DNA of 64,000 nt from Linyphia triangularis (taxonomy: Eukaryota; Arthropoda; Arachnida; Araneae; Linyphiidae): NCBI GenBank assembly GCA_963978545.1, contig OZ021729.1, positions 86,470,670 to 86,534,669 of the forward strand, read 5' to 3'. Each line of letters begins with the position of its first letter. Within the stretch, counting starts at the first letter, position 1. The notes under the pieces were generated by a model. That model had not been told where the DNA came from and made no database searches. It saw only the letters and a list, made by a program, of their open reading frames with translations. Both the position numbers and the translations under genes were made by a program. This document shows, piece after piece, positions 34,653-46,359 of the stretch.

Positions 34653-36090
34653 GAATGTATGTCTGTCTGTTTGTCCTTTATGCATTACTACATCATTCAT
34701 CCGATCGCCATGAAACTTTGGGAAGTTGTTGAGTATACTCCCGCAAAGGTTTCTGGGATATTATTATTTTTTTTTAAATTTTTTTTTTTTATATATATTT
34801 ATTAACTAACAAATATTTTACAAAAAGATTTCTAATAAGGTTACAGCTCTGAAATTTTCAACATAAGTAGTTTCGACCTCCTAATTGGACGTTTGCCCAA
34901 TAGAATTTAAAAATTTTGATTACTTTTCTTTTAGTTATATTTTTTTAATTAACAAATATTTCACAAAACGATTTCTAATAGAGCTACAGCTTTGAAATTT
35001 TCAACATAAGTAGGTTTGGCCTTCTAATTGGACTTTTGACAAACTGAATTTTAAAATTTTGACAAAATGAATTTTAAAATTTTAATTAGCTTTTTTTAAA
35101 TTAATGTTTTTCATTAATTAATATTTTACAAAACGATTTCTAATAAAGCTACAGCTCTGAAATTTTCTAGCCTTCTAATTGGACTTTGGACAAATTGAAA
35201 TTTAAAATTTTAATTTTTTTTTTAAATTAACAAATATTACACAAAACGATTTCTAATAGAGCTACAGCTCTGAAATTTTCAACATAAGTAGTTTTGGCCT
35301 TCTTATTAGACTTTTGACAAATAGAATTTTAACATTTTGATTAGCTTTTTTTTAATTAATTTTTTTCAATAACTAATCAATATTTTACAAAACGATTTGT
35401 AATAGGGCTACAGCGCTGAAATTTTCAACAGAAGTAGTTTTGACCATCTAATTGGACTTTTGACAAACTGAATTTTAAAACATTGATTAGTTTATATAAT
35501 TTAATTTTTTTTTAATTAATTACCAAATATTTCCCAAAACGATTTTTAATAGGGCTGCAGTTCTGAAATTTCCAACATAAGTAGTTTTGGCTTTCTAATT
35601 GGTCTTTCGAAAAACAGAATTTCTTCTAATAGGCCTAGAGCTCTGAAAATTTCAACATAAGTAGTTATGTATACATAAGTGGTTTCACGAATACGTGTTA
35701 AAATATTCTTAAAGGGGTGTTATATTATTGTATTACCGGGGAAATTTTTTTTGCTTCTAGACAGGGTAAGGCCTTCTAATTTTAAGGGTTTACAAAGCAA
35801 TAAGTTTTTAGTGAGTGAAGCGAGCTTATGTTTAAGCAGCAATGAACCTATCAGCGAGCACAGAGCCCATGCTTGCATAGTAATGAACCTTTCAACGAGT
35901 GAAGTAAGTATGTGCTTATGTGTCAATGAACTTTTCAGCGAGCAAAGCGAGCTTGATTTCGCGTAGCAATGAACCATCTTGCGAGCGAAGCGCCAAAAGC
36001 TGGGACCTATACACCAATGACGGATCTCTACAACGCAGGGCCACGCAACTCTAGCTAAACAATTGCACATGGTACAATTGCAAGGGCAAA
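34650..36090 (+). mobile_element. Module/element I, free copy I2
   Basis: Starts AACGAATGTATGTCTGTCTG and CCGATCGCCATGAAACTTTG, followed by about seven units with CTACAGCTCTGAAATTTTCA. A GCGAGC/GAAGCGAGC block from about 35810 and the ending GAAGCGCCAAAAGCTGGG follow. The 95- and 116-codon ORFs over 35679-36070 read through this second block and are not genes. Confidence 0.75.
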
Positions 36091-36409
36091 TAAAAGTTTA
36101 CAGAGGGTACAGTTTTTTGTAAAAAAATTAGCTAGGAATTTGAAATAATAGTTCCAAAATTTTCAAAATACCAAGCATTTTTAATACTATGCTGTTGTTT
36201 TTACCACACTTATATTTCGATAGAGTGTCTTTTTTAGTACTTTTTTAAGTGCAGGACGTCTTAGTTTTTGAAGTGCTATTGATATTTCAAAAGGTGAAAA
36301 TAGTGTAAAATATACTATGTCCAAAATGCCCTTGTAAAAAAATTGCCTACCTAAGAATTTTAAGTCCGAAGTCTGGAAACGTTGGACTTTGAAGTATCAA
36401 TAATAATAA
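36091..36409. other. Unassigned stretch
   Basis: Nothing recognised. Confidence 0.35.
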
Positions 36410-36830
36410 CAGGGGTCGCAGTAAGTGTAGCAATAATAGGGATAAATTCAAAAATTTTATGAGATTTTTAGGGATAATTTCAAAAAATTTAGGGATATTT
36501 CTTTAAAAAATGACAAAAACTTCTAACACACGAATTATTTCCAAAGCTTGTTTTCCGGACGAAAAAAGCTGTATGTTTATGTAATCAAACAATTATACTG
36601 TTGTTTTGATAAACATGGGAATTTAATTAAATCCACTTATTTCATTTTTAAGCTACATTAGAAAATACTTGAAACTTAACTTTAAAACTTGAACTACATG
36701 AGTTTAGCTAGAACTTAAAATAGTTTGCCAATAATTGAAATTATAAAGGCTTAGAACAAAACTATTTACTAAAAAACTATTCATTTCCAAAGAATTCTGA
36801 CCCTGACAATGATATCGACATTAAAATTGC
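36410..36830 (+). mobile_element. Family B element, copy B4, right end not found
   Basis: Starts CAGGGGTCGCAGTAAG and has TTTTTAGGGATAATTTC, TTAGGGATATTTC and, further on, AATAGTTTGCCAATAATTGAA, matching the same order in B6. No GCGACCCCTG terminus was found, so the 3' boundary is approximate. Confidence 0.6.
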
Positions 36831-37913
36831 ATTGATGGCTGCTTTGTATTAGTTTAACTCGGACTAAGACAAGTGATGGTTTAGTTGTACGTAAAGAATA
36901 ATAGTTAATTAATTAAGTTTTTTTAATTACATGACTCTTCTCCATCTTTTAAACACTCACAATTTGCTGACATTAGTCACACGCAACAAATAGATTTTAA
37001 TAAAAGTTAATTGCGCAATAGCTATAAAAAATATTTATCGAATTGCAGACTCAGAAACCCAAAGGAAAGACAAAAAATTATTTATTTTAAAGAGGTACGC
37101 TGTTGCTTTTCTTGGCGTAATTTTTTCTCTGAAGTGTCAAGTGCTAGCCAAACATAAACTTTCATTTACCTTACCAGAAAAAACTTTTAACCACTTTTGA
37201 TTACACTTTCTTATTTTATGTTTAACTATGTGCTAGCATGATGTGTAAAAAAAAATTTAACTTTATTTTACACTAAGCCTCGTACACAGTAAATGTAATT
37301 TTACTGCTGTAACTTAAGATTTTTGCCAAAACTCATGATCCCATGGAGATCTCACTCTCACGAATTGTTCTTCAAAAAAGCGGTATTTTTTAAAATTTCG
37401 AAAATTAATTTTTTAAAAACTCAAATATACATAACAAAAAAAAAATAGAAAACATTTTCTCATTTATATCATTAGAAAGATTGCTCCCAGAAGGTTTCGT
37501 TGAAATCTGAAGTGGCCCATAGAGATGCGACTGGTTCAATTGTTATGGAATAACTCTAATTTTCGGAACTTTAATTTTCCACAACCTTATGTAATCCTGC
37601 AAATCCAAGTCCATTAAGAAAATATATAATTACTTTTTTTCTTCTTTTTTTTTTCTTTTTTTTTTTATACAGAAATACATACTCAGTATATTGTGAAGCA
37701 TAATTGAATGGTCGGAACACTTCCAGGTGGATTCCAATGGATCTACAAACTTAGGAGGATGTTGACAAAATTAGCAGTTTTAAATCAAATCATGTGCCAC
37801 AAACGAGCACAGTAAGGCTACTTTGTTTTTGATAATGAAAGTTCCGTTTCAGTTGTAACAAATTCAGACTCTTATTTTGCCTTCTGTTTAGTTTTCTAGT
37901 GTTCAAGCTTAAC
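36831..37913. other. Unassigned stretch of about 1.1 kb
   Basis: AT-rich with a T-rich tract near 37630-37660. No gene or repeat partner recognised. Confidence 0.4.
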
Positions 37914-38280
37914 CAGAGAAGTCACAAAATTCGGGGGGAAAGTTCCTTGATTTCCCTGGTAGATTTCTAAAAAATGCCTTGATTTCCCTTCCAAACATTT
38001 TTTTAATTTCTTTAATTTTTCCAGCTGTGCAGTGTAGATTCTCTAATCAAATAGATCATGTACGCTAAAGAGATAATATGCCTAATTTTCTTTAAATAGT
38101 TTTAGTGGTCAAGAAAAGTTCAAATTATTAAGTAATATTAAACTTCTAACGGCTGCCACACAATTCTCCAAGTAAGTGGCACCAAAATACGTACCTTCGA
38201 AATAGTGATAGAAAATTCTCCGTGATATTTTAAAACATTCCCTGACATTTCCCTGATTTTCAGGTTCTGTGGCCACTCTT
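37914..38280 (+). mobile_element. Family A element, copy A7, diverged
   Basis: Starts CAGAGAAGTCACAAAATTC, ends GTGGCCACTCTT, with the family landmarks AATAGATCATGTACGCTAAA and TATTAAACTTCTAACGG. Flanks TTAAC and TTAAA suggest a decayed 5-bp duplication. Some of the 3' subterminal repeat is missing. Confidence 0.8.
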
Positions 38281-38486
38281 TAAACTAACTTGACATCCTC
38301 AAAAATCTACTGTTGTTTAGTTATTGAGAACCATGTAAAATACGCCGAAAAGTTGATAGTACATTTTCTGACTGAAATGGAACATATATATGTAATTAAA
38401 GCTTTGTCGTATAATAATCCACATCAAATCAATCACAAAAAGATTTTAATACGAATTTATTTCGAATTTAAAAAATAATAATAATA
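38281..38486. other. Short spacer between A7 and A8
   Basis: A 62-codon ORF has no motif. Nothing recognised. Confidence 0.35.
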
Positions 38487-39069
38487 CAGGGTAGCCACAC
38501 AATTCAGGAAAAAAAAGCTTCCGGATAATTCTTTGATAGATTTCTAAAAAAATCCCAGATTTTACGGCAACCATTTTTTTTCTCCCTTTTAATTTTCCTA
38601 ACTTTTCCCGAAGTGTAGACAGAGACACCCCCTGATCAAATATAACATGTATTCTATCAAGATAATATCAGGGGGCGCCGTGAGATTTCTAAAAAAAATT
38701 AGGTAGGATTTTAGGGATAATTCCAAAATTTTTAGGAACATTTTGTGGACAATTCTTAAAAATTTAAGGAATATTAGGAATTTTAGAGGGAATGCGACCT
38801 TTGAAATATGCAATTTTTTTTAAAAATAGTTTTGCTGGTAGTGAAAAGTTTAAATTATTCCGTAACATTAAACTTCTAAAAAATTACTACATCAATTCTA
38901 CTGATAAATGGCGCCAAAATACGGATGAACGGAGAAACGTACTTTCAAAACAAAAATAGAAAATTTCCCCGAGATTTAAAAAAAAAATTGCCTGACGTTT
39001 TTCTGGTTTTCGCCAGAATCTGAAAACTTGTTGACATTTCTCTGATTTCTAGTTTCTGTGGCCACTCTG
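38487..39069 (+). mobile_element. Family A element, copy A8, split by a nested family B element
   Basis: Starts CAGGGTAGCCACACAATTC and ends GTGGCCACTCTG. The family order breaks at GATAATAT (38668), where B5 is inserted, and resumes at AAATATGCAATTTTTT. Flanks TAATA and TATTA may be a decayed duplication. Confidence 0.85.
38669..38803 (+). mobile_element. Family B element, copy B5, internally deleted, nested in A8
   Basis: A 135-bp copy from CAGGGGGCGCCGTGAG to GGAATGCGACCTTTG with repeated TTAGGGATAATTCC words. The flanks TAATAT (38663-38668) and AAATAT (38804-38809) are a near-perfect 6-bp duplication of family A sequence. It therefore inserted after A8. Confidence 0.8.
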
Positions 39070-39189
39070 TATTAATCAAGAATTGATATGAAAGCGGTTT
39101 TCGCTATAGACTGAGAGGCGACTGCAAGTTTTCGACCTCACTCTGAAACTCATATGGAATGTAGAGTCATGCTAGCTGACCACTAATCT

Positions 39190-39410
39190 CGTGGTCTGCC
39201 GAAACACATTTGGCCGGAAGTGTCCGAAACGCGTGACAGGAAGTGCAAGTTTTGGGTACCAAAATACGTCATCGAACATCACTCTGAAATTCACAGAGAA
39301 TGAAGAGAATTACCTACCGAGTAAGAATCACTTGGTCTGCCGAACCGCATTTGGCTGGAACTGCCATGTAGACCAATCCGAAAAGTGCAGTTTCCAGGTA
39401 CAGTAAGCAA
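39190..39410 (+). repeat. Repeat N, left arm (inverted partner 41250-41470)
   Basis: ATTTGGCCGGAAGTGTCCGA, AAATACGTCATCGAACATCA, GAATGAAGAGAATTAC and CTTGGTCTGCCGAACCGCAT match the reverse complement of 41250-41470 at high identity. The enclosed segment contains H2 and a piece of repeat M. Confidence 0.75.
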
Positions 39411-39539
39411 AACTACTGTTACTAATGTTGTAATTTTGTATTTGTCAATTTTTTAATCAATAGTAGTATACACTATATATCGGTAATTTTACAGGATGGC
39501 TGTCCAGGGTGTCAGATGGTAAAACGCAATTCCGAACTT

Positions 39540-40634
39540 CAGGGGTGGGAAGTGCAAAAGCCCAGTTTGGAGCAATTTTGGAGCAACAAAATTTAACTTT
39601 CGTACCAGAATAAGAGAAAATGTAGCAGCAGAATTCGAAGATTAGTATCATCAGAAATATAATAAATTGTAGCTGATTTACTTTTTCTACATAAAACACA
39701 TATTAATAAATATAAAATTATAAGATATACATAAAATTACAACAAAAAATATAATTTGTAAATTTAAAAAAAAAAAAAAAATAAATAAAAAAAAAAAAAA
39801 AAAAACATTTAAATTTATTAGCTTTTGACACTTCACGAACGGATTTGCTATACAAAACCAAGCTCTCTTTGCTCGCTAAAAATTTCATTGTAACACAAAC
39901 ACAGCTCGCTTAGATCTCTGAAAAGTTTAATTGCTACGAAAGCACAAGCTCGCAGCAAATTTATTGCTATGCAAGGACAGGCTCGCTTCACTCTCTAGAA
40001 GGTTCGTTGCAGTGCAAGCACAAGTTCGCTTGACTCGCTAAATATTAATTGCAACGTAAACCCTTAATATTAGAGCCCCCTCCCCATCGAGAACCGAAAT
40101 ATTTGCCAGTTAATACAATAACACAACCCCAATCACCCCTCTGAATTATTTTAACAAATGTTTATGAAAAGCAAAATTAGAAGGCAAAAACTACTTACGT
40201 TGAAAATTTCAGAGCTCTAGATCTATTAGAAGTCGCTTTGTAAAAATATTAATTAAAAACAAATTAAATTTTAAAATTTTGTGTTTCTAAAGTCTAATTA
40301 AAAGTCCAAACCAAAGTCCAATTAAAAGTTCAAACCTACATAGATTAAAAATTTCAGAGGTGTACCTATATTTTAAGTCGCTTCGTAAAAAAAAAAAATT
40401 CAAAAATTAATTAAAAAAAAAAAAAAAAAAAAAATGTTGACATACAAATTCGTGCGAAAACGGCCTTTGAGGTTGCCGTAATTTCGTCTCCACATAGATT
40501 TGGCAAGGCGTTTAAAAGAAGATTTAAAGCAAAATTGGCGCAGAATTGTACTTAAATGTGGTTTTGTAGCAGGTTGGCGCAGGATACCACTTTTGGCGCG
40601 TCCTGGCACAATTGGCGCAGAGTTCCCATCTCTG
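39540..40634. mobile_element. Element H2: second composite with CAGGGGTGGGAA end and GAACTT duplication
   Basis: Starts CAGGGGTGGGAAGTGCAAAA and ends TTCCCATCTCTG. GAACTT flanks both sides (39534-39539 and 40635-40640). It is about 1.1 kb against 2.0 kb for H1, because most of the right half of module I and the following region are deleted. The TTTGGAGCAA and TTGGCGCAG subterminal words are kept. Confidence 0.87.
39830..40425 (-). repeat. Tandem-repeat module I inside H2
   Basis: Same junction and orientation as in H1 (TTAGCTTTTGACACTT at the left), with GCTCGCTT-type words followed by two or three AAAACTACTTACGTTGAAAA units. It ends in a long A tract. Confidence 0.75.
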
Positions 40635-40640
40635 GAACTT

Positions 40641-40894
40641 GTGTTTTGAAAATAATCTGGAGCCTCTTTTATATTGGCCATCGTATAATTCCCAATATTT
40701 AATTTATTTCGTACCCTTTTTTTATAAATTATGTTACTTTTTAGAAATTTTGCTGACTGTGTATTTAATCTGTTGTTAAATATGACTCTGTAAATTCAAG
40801 TAGTTAATGTATAATTTTAGACTAATAGATGTATTTTTATGACATCCTTAAACACGTTGTTTTGAAGCACAAAAAATTTCGATTCTCCCGTGTC
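40641..40894. other. Spacer within the N inverted pair
   Basis: AT-rich. Nothing recognised. Confidence 0.35.
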
Positions 40895-41215
40895 TTAAAA
40901 TAGGAGCTTAAAAATATGCTTCTTAATATTGATATTTGCCCTGAAGATCGTCCAAAATATTTTCGTTCATCAGTGACGTGTTTCACAACATTAATGAAAT
41001 GAATATTGCTTAAGAGTAAACGAAGTGTTCTAAATCGAATGAAAACATAAAAAGTAGGGATAGTATTGAAATTTTCAATAATACAGTTAAATTTACCAAG
41101 TAAACAACCCCTAAGAAAAAAAAATTATTACCAGATATATAGAAAATCGTAAACAAAACATTTTGAAGCAAACTGCAAGATTCTACGATAATTAGAACCG
41201 AAGATATAGCCATCA
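40895..41215 (-). repeat. Repeat M, copy near N
   Basis: GACGTGTTTCACAACATTAA, TTCTAAATCGAATGAAAAC, CAACCCCTAAGAAA and GATTCTACGATAATTAGAACC match the reverse complement of 6925-7180. Orientation is the same as 5400-5640. The 110-codon minus-strand ORF crossing it is spurious. Confidence 0.65.
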
Positions 41216-41249
41216 CTAGTATATATATATTTTTGCATACTGCACCCAA

Positions 41250-41470
41250 AAACTGTACTTTTGGATTTGTCTGCTTGACAGTTCCCGTCAAATGCGGTTC
41301 GTCAGACCAAGGAATTCTTACCCGGTAAGTAATTCTCTTCATTCCCTTTGAATTTCAGAGTGATGTTCGATGACGTATTTTATCAAAATACGATTGACGT
41401 ATTTTATCCAAAATTTGCACTTTCGGTCACGCTTTTCGGACACTTCCGGCCAAATACATTTCTTTTTTGA
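41250..41470 (-). repeat. Repeat N, right arm
   Basis: Reverse-complement partner of 39190-39410. It has a small internal duplication (GACGTATTTTATC.AAA twice) that the left arm lacks. Confidence 0.75.
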
Positions 41471-43600
41471 AATTTTGTACTTTCAGGAAGAAAATAGGTA
41501 TTTTTTTGGCTGATTTAAAGAGCTTTCACAATATGTATGCATTATTCATAGTTAGATATTATTTGGTACCATTGCATAACTATTTAATGAATGTCTGTTT
41601 AGACATTGCCCTGTCTCTACAAGTTTCTGGATCAAATTAAATAGTTATATTTTAGGAAACGAATTTTTCAAGTAACATGGACAAAAAAACACAAAAGTTA
41701 AATATAACGTTGGAAATACCATTACTTATTATTTTTCAAGAAGTAAATTTTTTACAATTATGTTAAATGTTTTATTACTTTAGAATATCTCAGACCCACA
41801 TAAAGAAAATTGCGATTTTGAAAAACGAAATTTATTTTTTAAAAAATCTGAATGTTGCGAATTTGAAATGTTATTTAGTTATATGATCTTGCAAATAAAT
41901 TGTATGTATATATATATATGAATTAAATACGAGGTGTAAAAATAAAAAAGTGATATTTTTCTTAATAACAACAAGAAAGTGTTCACACCATTTGTTAAAA
42001 ATCGAAGGAGGAGGGTGTCGAAATCTATTTTTTGTGATCGATGATTTAACGTGGAATGGCTAGATAGTGGTTAGTACTTTGGCAGCACTACTTTTGACAA
42101 ACAACATTCGCCTCAAAAGAAAAAGTAGTATCCTTAGCTGAAGGTGAAAAATCTCAATTAAAGAAAACTGTCAAAACTGATGAGGTATAGGTAAAACGGC
42201 ATAATAGCCACCACTTTAAAATTAGCAACACTTCCTTTAACGTTCGACTTGCAATCTATAGAAAGGTGAAAATTACTTGAAAAATATTATACCAAGAGTA
42301 TTTTTCATACATATGGAATCACCGAAATAAAAGAAAAAGGTAGTGAACAGTTCATGTGGCCCCCTCCCCCAAATTCGAAAGGCTTTTATAATTTTAGTAG
42401 CTGCCTGGGATATCCAATTAAGGTTCAAATTCAATCCTTCTTATTAATCTCTCATTTGAACAGTATTTAAACTCAATGACATTTTTTCGTTCCAGCTTTC
42501 TTCAATGTTGGAATACTTCAAAATAGGAGACTATTAGTATGTCGCTCAGGGTATTAAATAGTGTCACTGGAAATTTTCAACTCAATGGGGATTCTTGGTA
42601 GTTTAAAATCCTAAAATGACTGAGCAGCCCAGGCAATGAAAGCCAAAAATAAACATACGAACGAAAAAGTTGAGACATACTGAATTTTAATAGGTGTTCC
42701 TCGAAAGTACCTCCCTCTTCCCCTGTGTCTCCCCCCCCCCCCCCCACACACTTCACCATACATTTTGTAATTGTTTCTCTTACAATAAGCATAAATTTCA
42801 CTTGGATTTCCATAAGAATGGCCCTTCAGCATGTTTTGCATAAGTTGTTGCCTACAAACCTTCTGACTTCATCTTCTTCCGTTTCGGTTCAACATGGTTT
42901 TTTTTAAAACTCAGACTTGTTGATTGTGAACATTCGAAAAGTTGTTGGTTTGTAGACTTTTCAATCTATGGGTCGAATGCAATATAGGTAGCATGCATCT
43001 TCTACAAAGTAGAAACTGAAGAAATGATTGAAAGGTGATAACTCTGGAGATTTTAAACCGCTATCACTACTCAATTACCTTTACACGTATGGCCTTCTGG
43101 GACCATTATTTAACGGAGGAACGGTTCTGTGAACATAAATGTAAATTAATAGCAATAAGATAATCATGATACGGCATATGTCATGACCGCTTCGTTTGCA
43201 AATTTGGAAACTTTTAACTGAATTATTTTTATTACCATTTATGTTTTGCCTCAGAGGAGAGTAAAAAAAAAAAAAATTAGTCTTGCAATGTCACTTTAGA
43301 GGAACTCTTGCTTTTGAAAGCACCCAAACTTTTGGAGAAAGCGATAGAAAAATCGTAGAAATAAATGCAGTGCGCATGGGAATGCGAGGGGGGGGGGGTA
43401 CCACCTAATATCCTTTATGAGCTCTATAGGCATTCCGAAAGAAGATTGTCGTGGGCCACATTTTATGGCAAGAATTCATAGCAAAACGTGCTGAACGGCC
43501 ATTCACATGAATGATGTATTCGAGCATAAATGCTAAGCGCTTCTGCATTAGTAAACTAATTAAAAGAGATCGACAACAACGAGTGATGGTATTCCTATTT
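41471..43600. other. Unassigned stretch of about 2.1 kb
   Basis: No repeat family recognised. It includes a 15-C run at 42731-42745 and an 11-G run at 43388-43398. ORFs up to 80 codons lack motifs. This may be genuine unique intergenic or intronic sequence. Confidence 0.4.
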
Positions 43601-43750
43601 TGAAGTACCACTCATACCTTAATCCATGTCTCTTCTTCCTCAGTGGTAGTGGGCCAGGAGATGAGTAAGCACTATTCAGCAATGGACACAATGAAGTCGA
43701 AAAGCCTGTGGTAAATAAAGAGAAGATATCCTTTTAGGGCTTTATTTATA

Positions 43751-43971
43751 CAGAGTCACTTGAGTGGCGAACGCGCGCCACCACTTAAGTCACCCAGACA
43801 AGCCACTCTTAGAGATACTGGGCCACTGCTGCGGTTAGAGGTTGCGACTGTCGCTTGTGGCGCTTAGACACAAAGCGATACATGCAATACTATGGAGCTT
43901 ATACTGAGCCACAGCAGTGGCCAGTCCGGGCGTCTTTACTGTGGCGAACGCGCGCCAAAGAAGTGGCTCTG
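43751..43971. mobile_element. GC-rich 221-bp inverted-repeat element
   Basis: The left end CAGAGTCACTT.GAGTGGCG and the right end TGGCGCGCG-type block ending AAGTGGCTCTG are inverted. Both arms contain GTGGCGAACGCGCGCCA. It is strikingly GC-rich for this locus. A short non-autonomous DNA element is likely; no clear target duplication is seen. Confidence 0.65.
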
Positions 43972-44048
43972 AATAATAAGGGCCTTATATAATACAAGAA
44001 CTAATGTCTCTCAAGAAATACATAGAAAGGAATCGCAACGTTACTCAC
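43972..44048. other. Spacer
   Basis: Nothing recognised. Confidence 0.3.
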
Positions 44049-44073
44049 ATTAAGTAGCAAGTGAGGGATGAAT

Positions 44074-44172
44074 CTACTCCAAAGCAACACGAGAGAGAAG
44101 AGTTTCACCCGATTCTGCAAAGGCTACACCTTTGAGAACTTCTGCAAAATTCATCAACTGCGTGGAACGAAT
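44074..44172 (-). CDS. Candidate small exon, unidentified
   Basis: On the minus strand a long pyrimidine-rich stretch ends in TTTATCACAG (acceptor, complement at 44173-44182). It is followed by 32 open codons starting IRSTQLMNFAEVLKG and then TAG at 44074-44076. A good donor match GTGAGTAACG starts at 44048, so the transcript exon could instead run 44049-44172 and be non-coding or 5' UTR. The sequence is less AT-rich than its surroundings. No family recognised. It may be chance. Confidence 0.22.
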   Translation of the reverse strand: MRSTQLMNFAEVLKGVAFAESGETLLSRVALE

Positions 44173-44176
44173 CTGT

Positions 44177-44974
44177 GATAAATAAAATAAAAAAACACAC
44201 AAAGACAACGAAAGCTATGAAAAGTATGTAGCGCCTCCACCCGAATGCAGCATGAGTACGGAAATATTGCTTTTTTTAAAAAAAAAAAAAGACAAATTTG
44301 TTTTTGTTTTTTAAATCAGTTAACGTCTACTTACATAGCAAACTGCTTAACCATGCGAGTTCAAAATATTTCCAGCTAGTGATAAAAATTATATTTTGTC
44401 GAAATCGTTCACCGGAAGTAACGAATTATTATAGCGTCGGTAACATTTAAAATCAGTCCAAGAGGTCCTAAATATTAGGAAGAGGTCCGTCCATAACAGG
44501 GAAAGTGTTGTGTTTTTGTTTTGTAAGAATTGTCCCAATGGCCATGTTCTTTATATTTATAATAAAGTGGGAAAAAAATTTTGGATATATTATTGCTGCT
44601 GAACTTTAATAAACCACTTAGAGGATGCCTCATATTAAATTGTAGCTAAGTAAAGTTACTAATGACACTAAGGAAAAAAGCACATCAAAGAGAGGACCAC
44701 CACACTTTTTTCCAATCGCAAAATTAAAATAAAAATATTTCTTGAGAGTAAGAACTTATGCGAACCTCTGAAACTGTACGTTTACTCTCAGGTAGGGAAA
44801 GTAACTGGCAATTCATGTAAGTGGAACTATTTCACGATTCTTTTAGACAGTCGGGAGGTTAAAGATAACTCGCTACAAAAACAAAAACAAAAAATTCCAG
44901 AAACTCAATCAGCTATTATATGTAGAATCTCCCGAGTTAAAAGTGGACAAATATTTCGATAAAATTAATTATGA
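44177..44974. other. Unassigned stretch
   Basis: Nothing recognised; an A/T tract lies near 44273-44290. Confidence 0.35.
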
Positions 44975-44979
44975 TTATT

Positions 44980-45422
44980 CAGGGTGGCCACAAAATTCAG
45001 GAAAAAAAGTTCCCTGATAATACCTTGATTTTACCTGACAGATTTCTGACGAATTCCCTGACTTTAGGACAAACATTTTCCCAAATTTCCCCAATTTTCT
45101 TAGGTTCTCCAGATGTCTAGACACCCTGATCAAATAGAATATGTATGCTAAAGAGATAATATGCAATTTTTTAAAAAGTAGTTTTGCTGGTAAAAAAAGT
45201 TTAAATAATTCCGTAACATTAAATTTCTAATGGCTTACCACTGCAAATCCCAATGTAAATAGCGCCAAAATATGGATGAACGAGCCTTAAGCAATACAAA
45301 ATTTCCCTGATTTTCATGAAATTTTAAAAAGTTTCCCGACATTTCCCTGATTTTTTCCAGAATCAGAAAGCTCCCTGACATTTCTCTGATTTCCAGGTTT
45401 TCCCGGTTCTGTGGCCACTCTG
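44980..45422 (+). mobile_element. Family A element, copy A9, full length with TTATT duplication
   Basis: Starts CAGGGTGGCCACAAAATTC and ends GTGGCCACTCTG, with TTATT on both sides (44975-44979 and 45423-45427). Together with A3 and A6 it establishes the 5-bp duplication. Confidence 0.92.
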
Positions 45423-45586
45423 TTATTACTGTAGTTAAAAAAAATCATATTAGTTCCAATTCTCAGTAAATTGCAAGAACTGGGACGTCCTGGAATAAGG
45501 ACGTTAGCTGTAAAAAAAAGAAAAAATATATTTTTAATATATTTAATGCAATAATTCTTACTAATTACACTAAATTCTTAATGTGC

Positions 45587-45589
<3 letters not shown>

Positions 45590-45639
<50 letters not shown>
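45590..45639. repeat. (AT)n microsatellite
   Basis: About 25 AT repeats, bounded by short inverted words (ATTCTTA.TGTG and CACACTAAGAAT), so the whole could extrude as a cruciform. Confidence 0.9.
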
Positions 45640-45643
<4 letters not shown>

Positions 45644-46345
45644 CACACTAAGAATTTTTAATATACTTTAAAAAAAAATGACTATCAAAATTTAAAAGTT
45701 GAAGTAGATGGAATGACTTCGATTTTTACGTTTGAAGGTAAACTCATGTTGAAATTGGACGTCCAACTCAAGTGAGAAAATCGGGAAACACTGCGTCAAG
45801 TAAAATGCCATAGATTATAAACTAGGTCAAAAACAAATAAATATCAACTTAAAATATCAATAAATATGGATCAACCAACTACACCGTTTTACACAATACA
45901 AAAATTATACACAGTTTTACACAATACAAAAATTATAAGTTCTTACAAGAAGAAAAGTGACTTAAAAACCAAGTTTTAAAAACAGTTGCCAAGCATATTT
46001 AAATGTCCGAGATTCAAATTACATACAGTTAATCAGCTCTATGTTAATCAGTGAAGAACCATTTGATTAAGACCTTTAAGATCTCACACCAAATTATGAC
46101 TCGTATCCAAAAGAAATCGGCAAAACTGACAGATTCTGCCTGATAAATGTAGAGAGTCAAAAGTTGAAAAATTCCCAACATTTTCAATTAACTATTTAAA
46201 TCTATTTTGGAAAATAATATTTACACTCGAATTAGATTAAAAAACTAGGCAGTATGATATCGGCTATTGGTAAGATGGAAAAACGTGGTGATGTGTATTT
46301 GGAAATGGGTAAGACTATTTCACACTTGGAAACTGCTCGGCAAAT
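45640..46345. other. Unassigned stretch
   Basis: AT-rich; a short duplication of TACACAATACAAAAATTATA occurs near 45890-45930. No gene. Confidence 0.4.
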
Positions 46346-46359
46346 CCTCCACTGAATTA

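Noticed and set aside
35679..36070. 95- and 116-codon ORFs on opposite strands
   Set aside because: Both cover the GAAGCGAGC repeat block of module I; no domain and mirrored frames.
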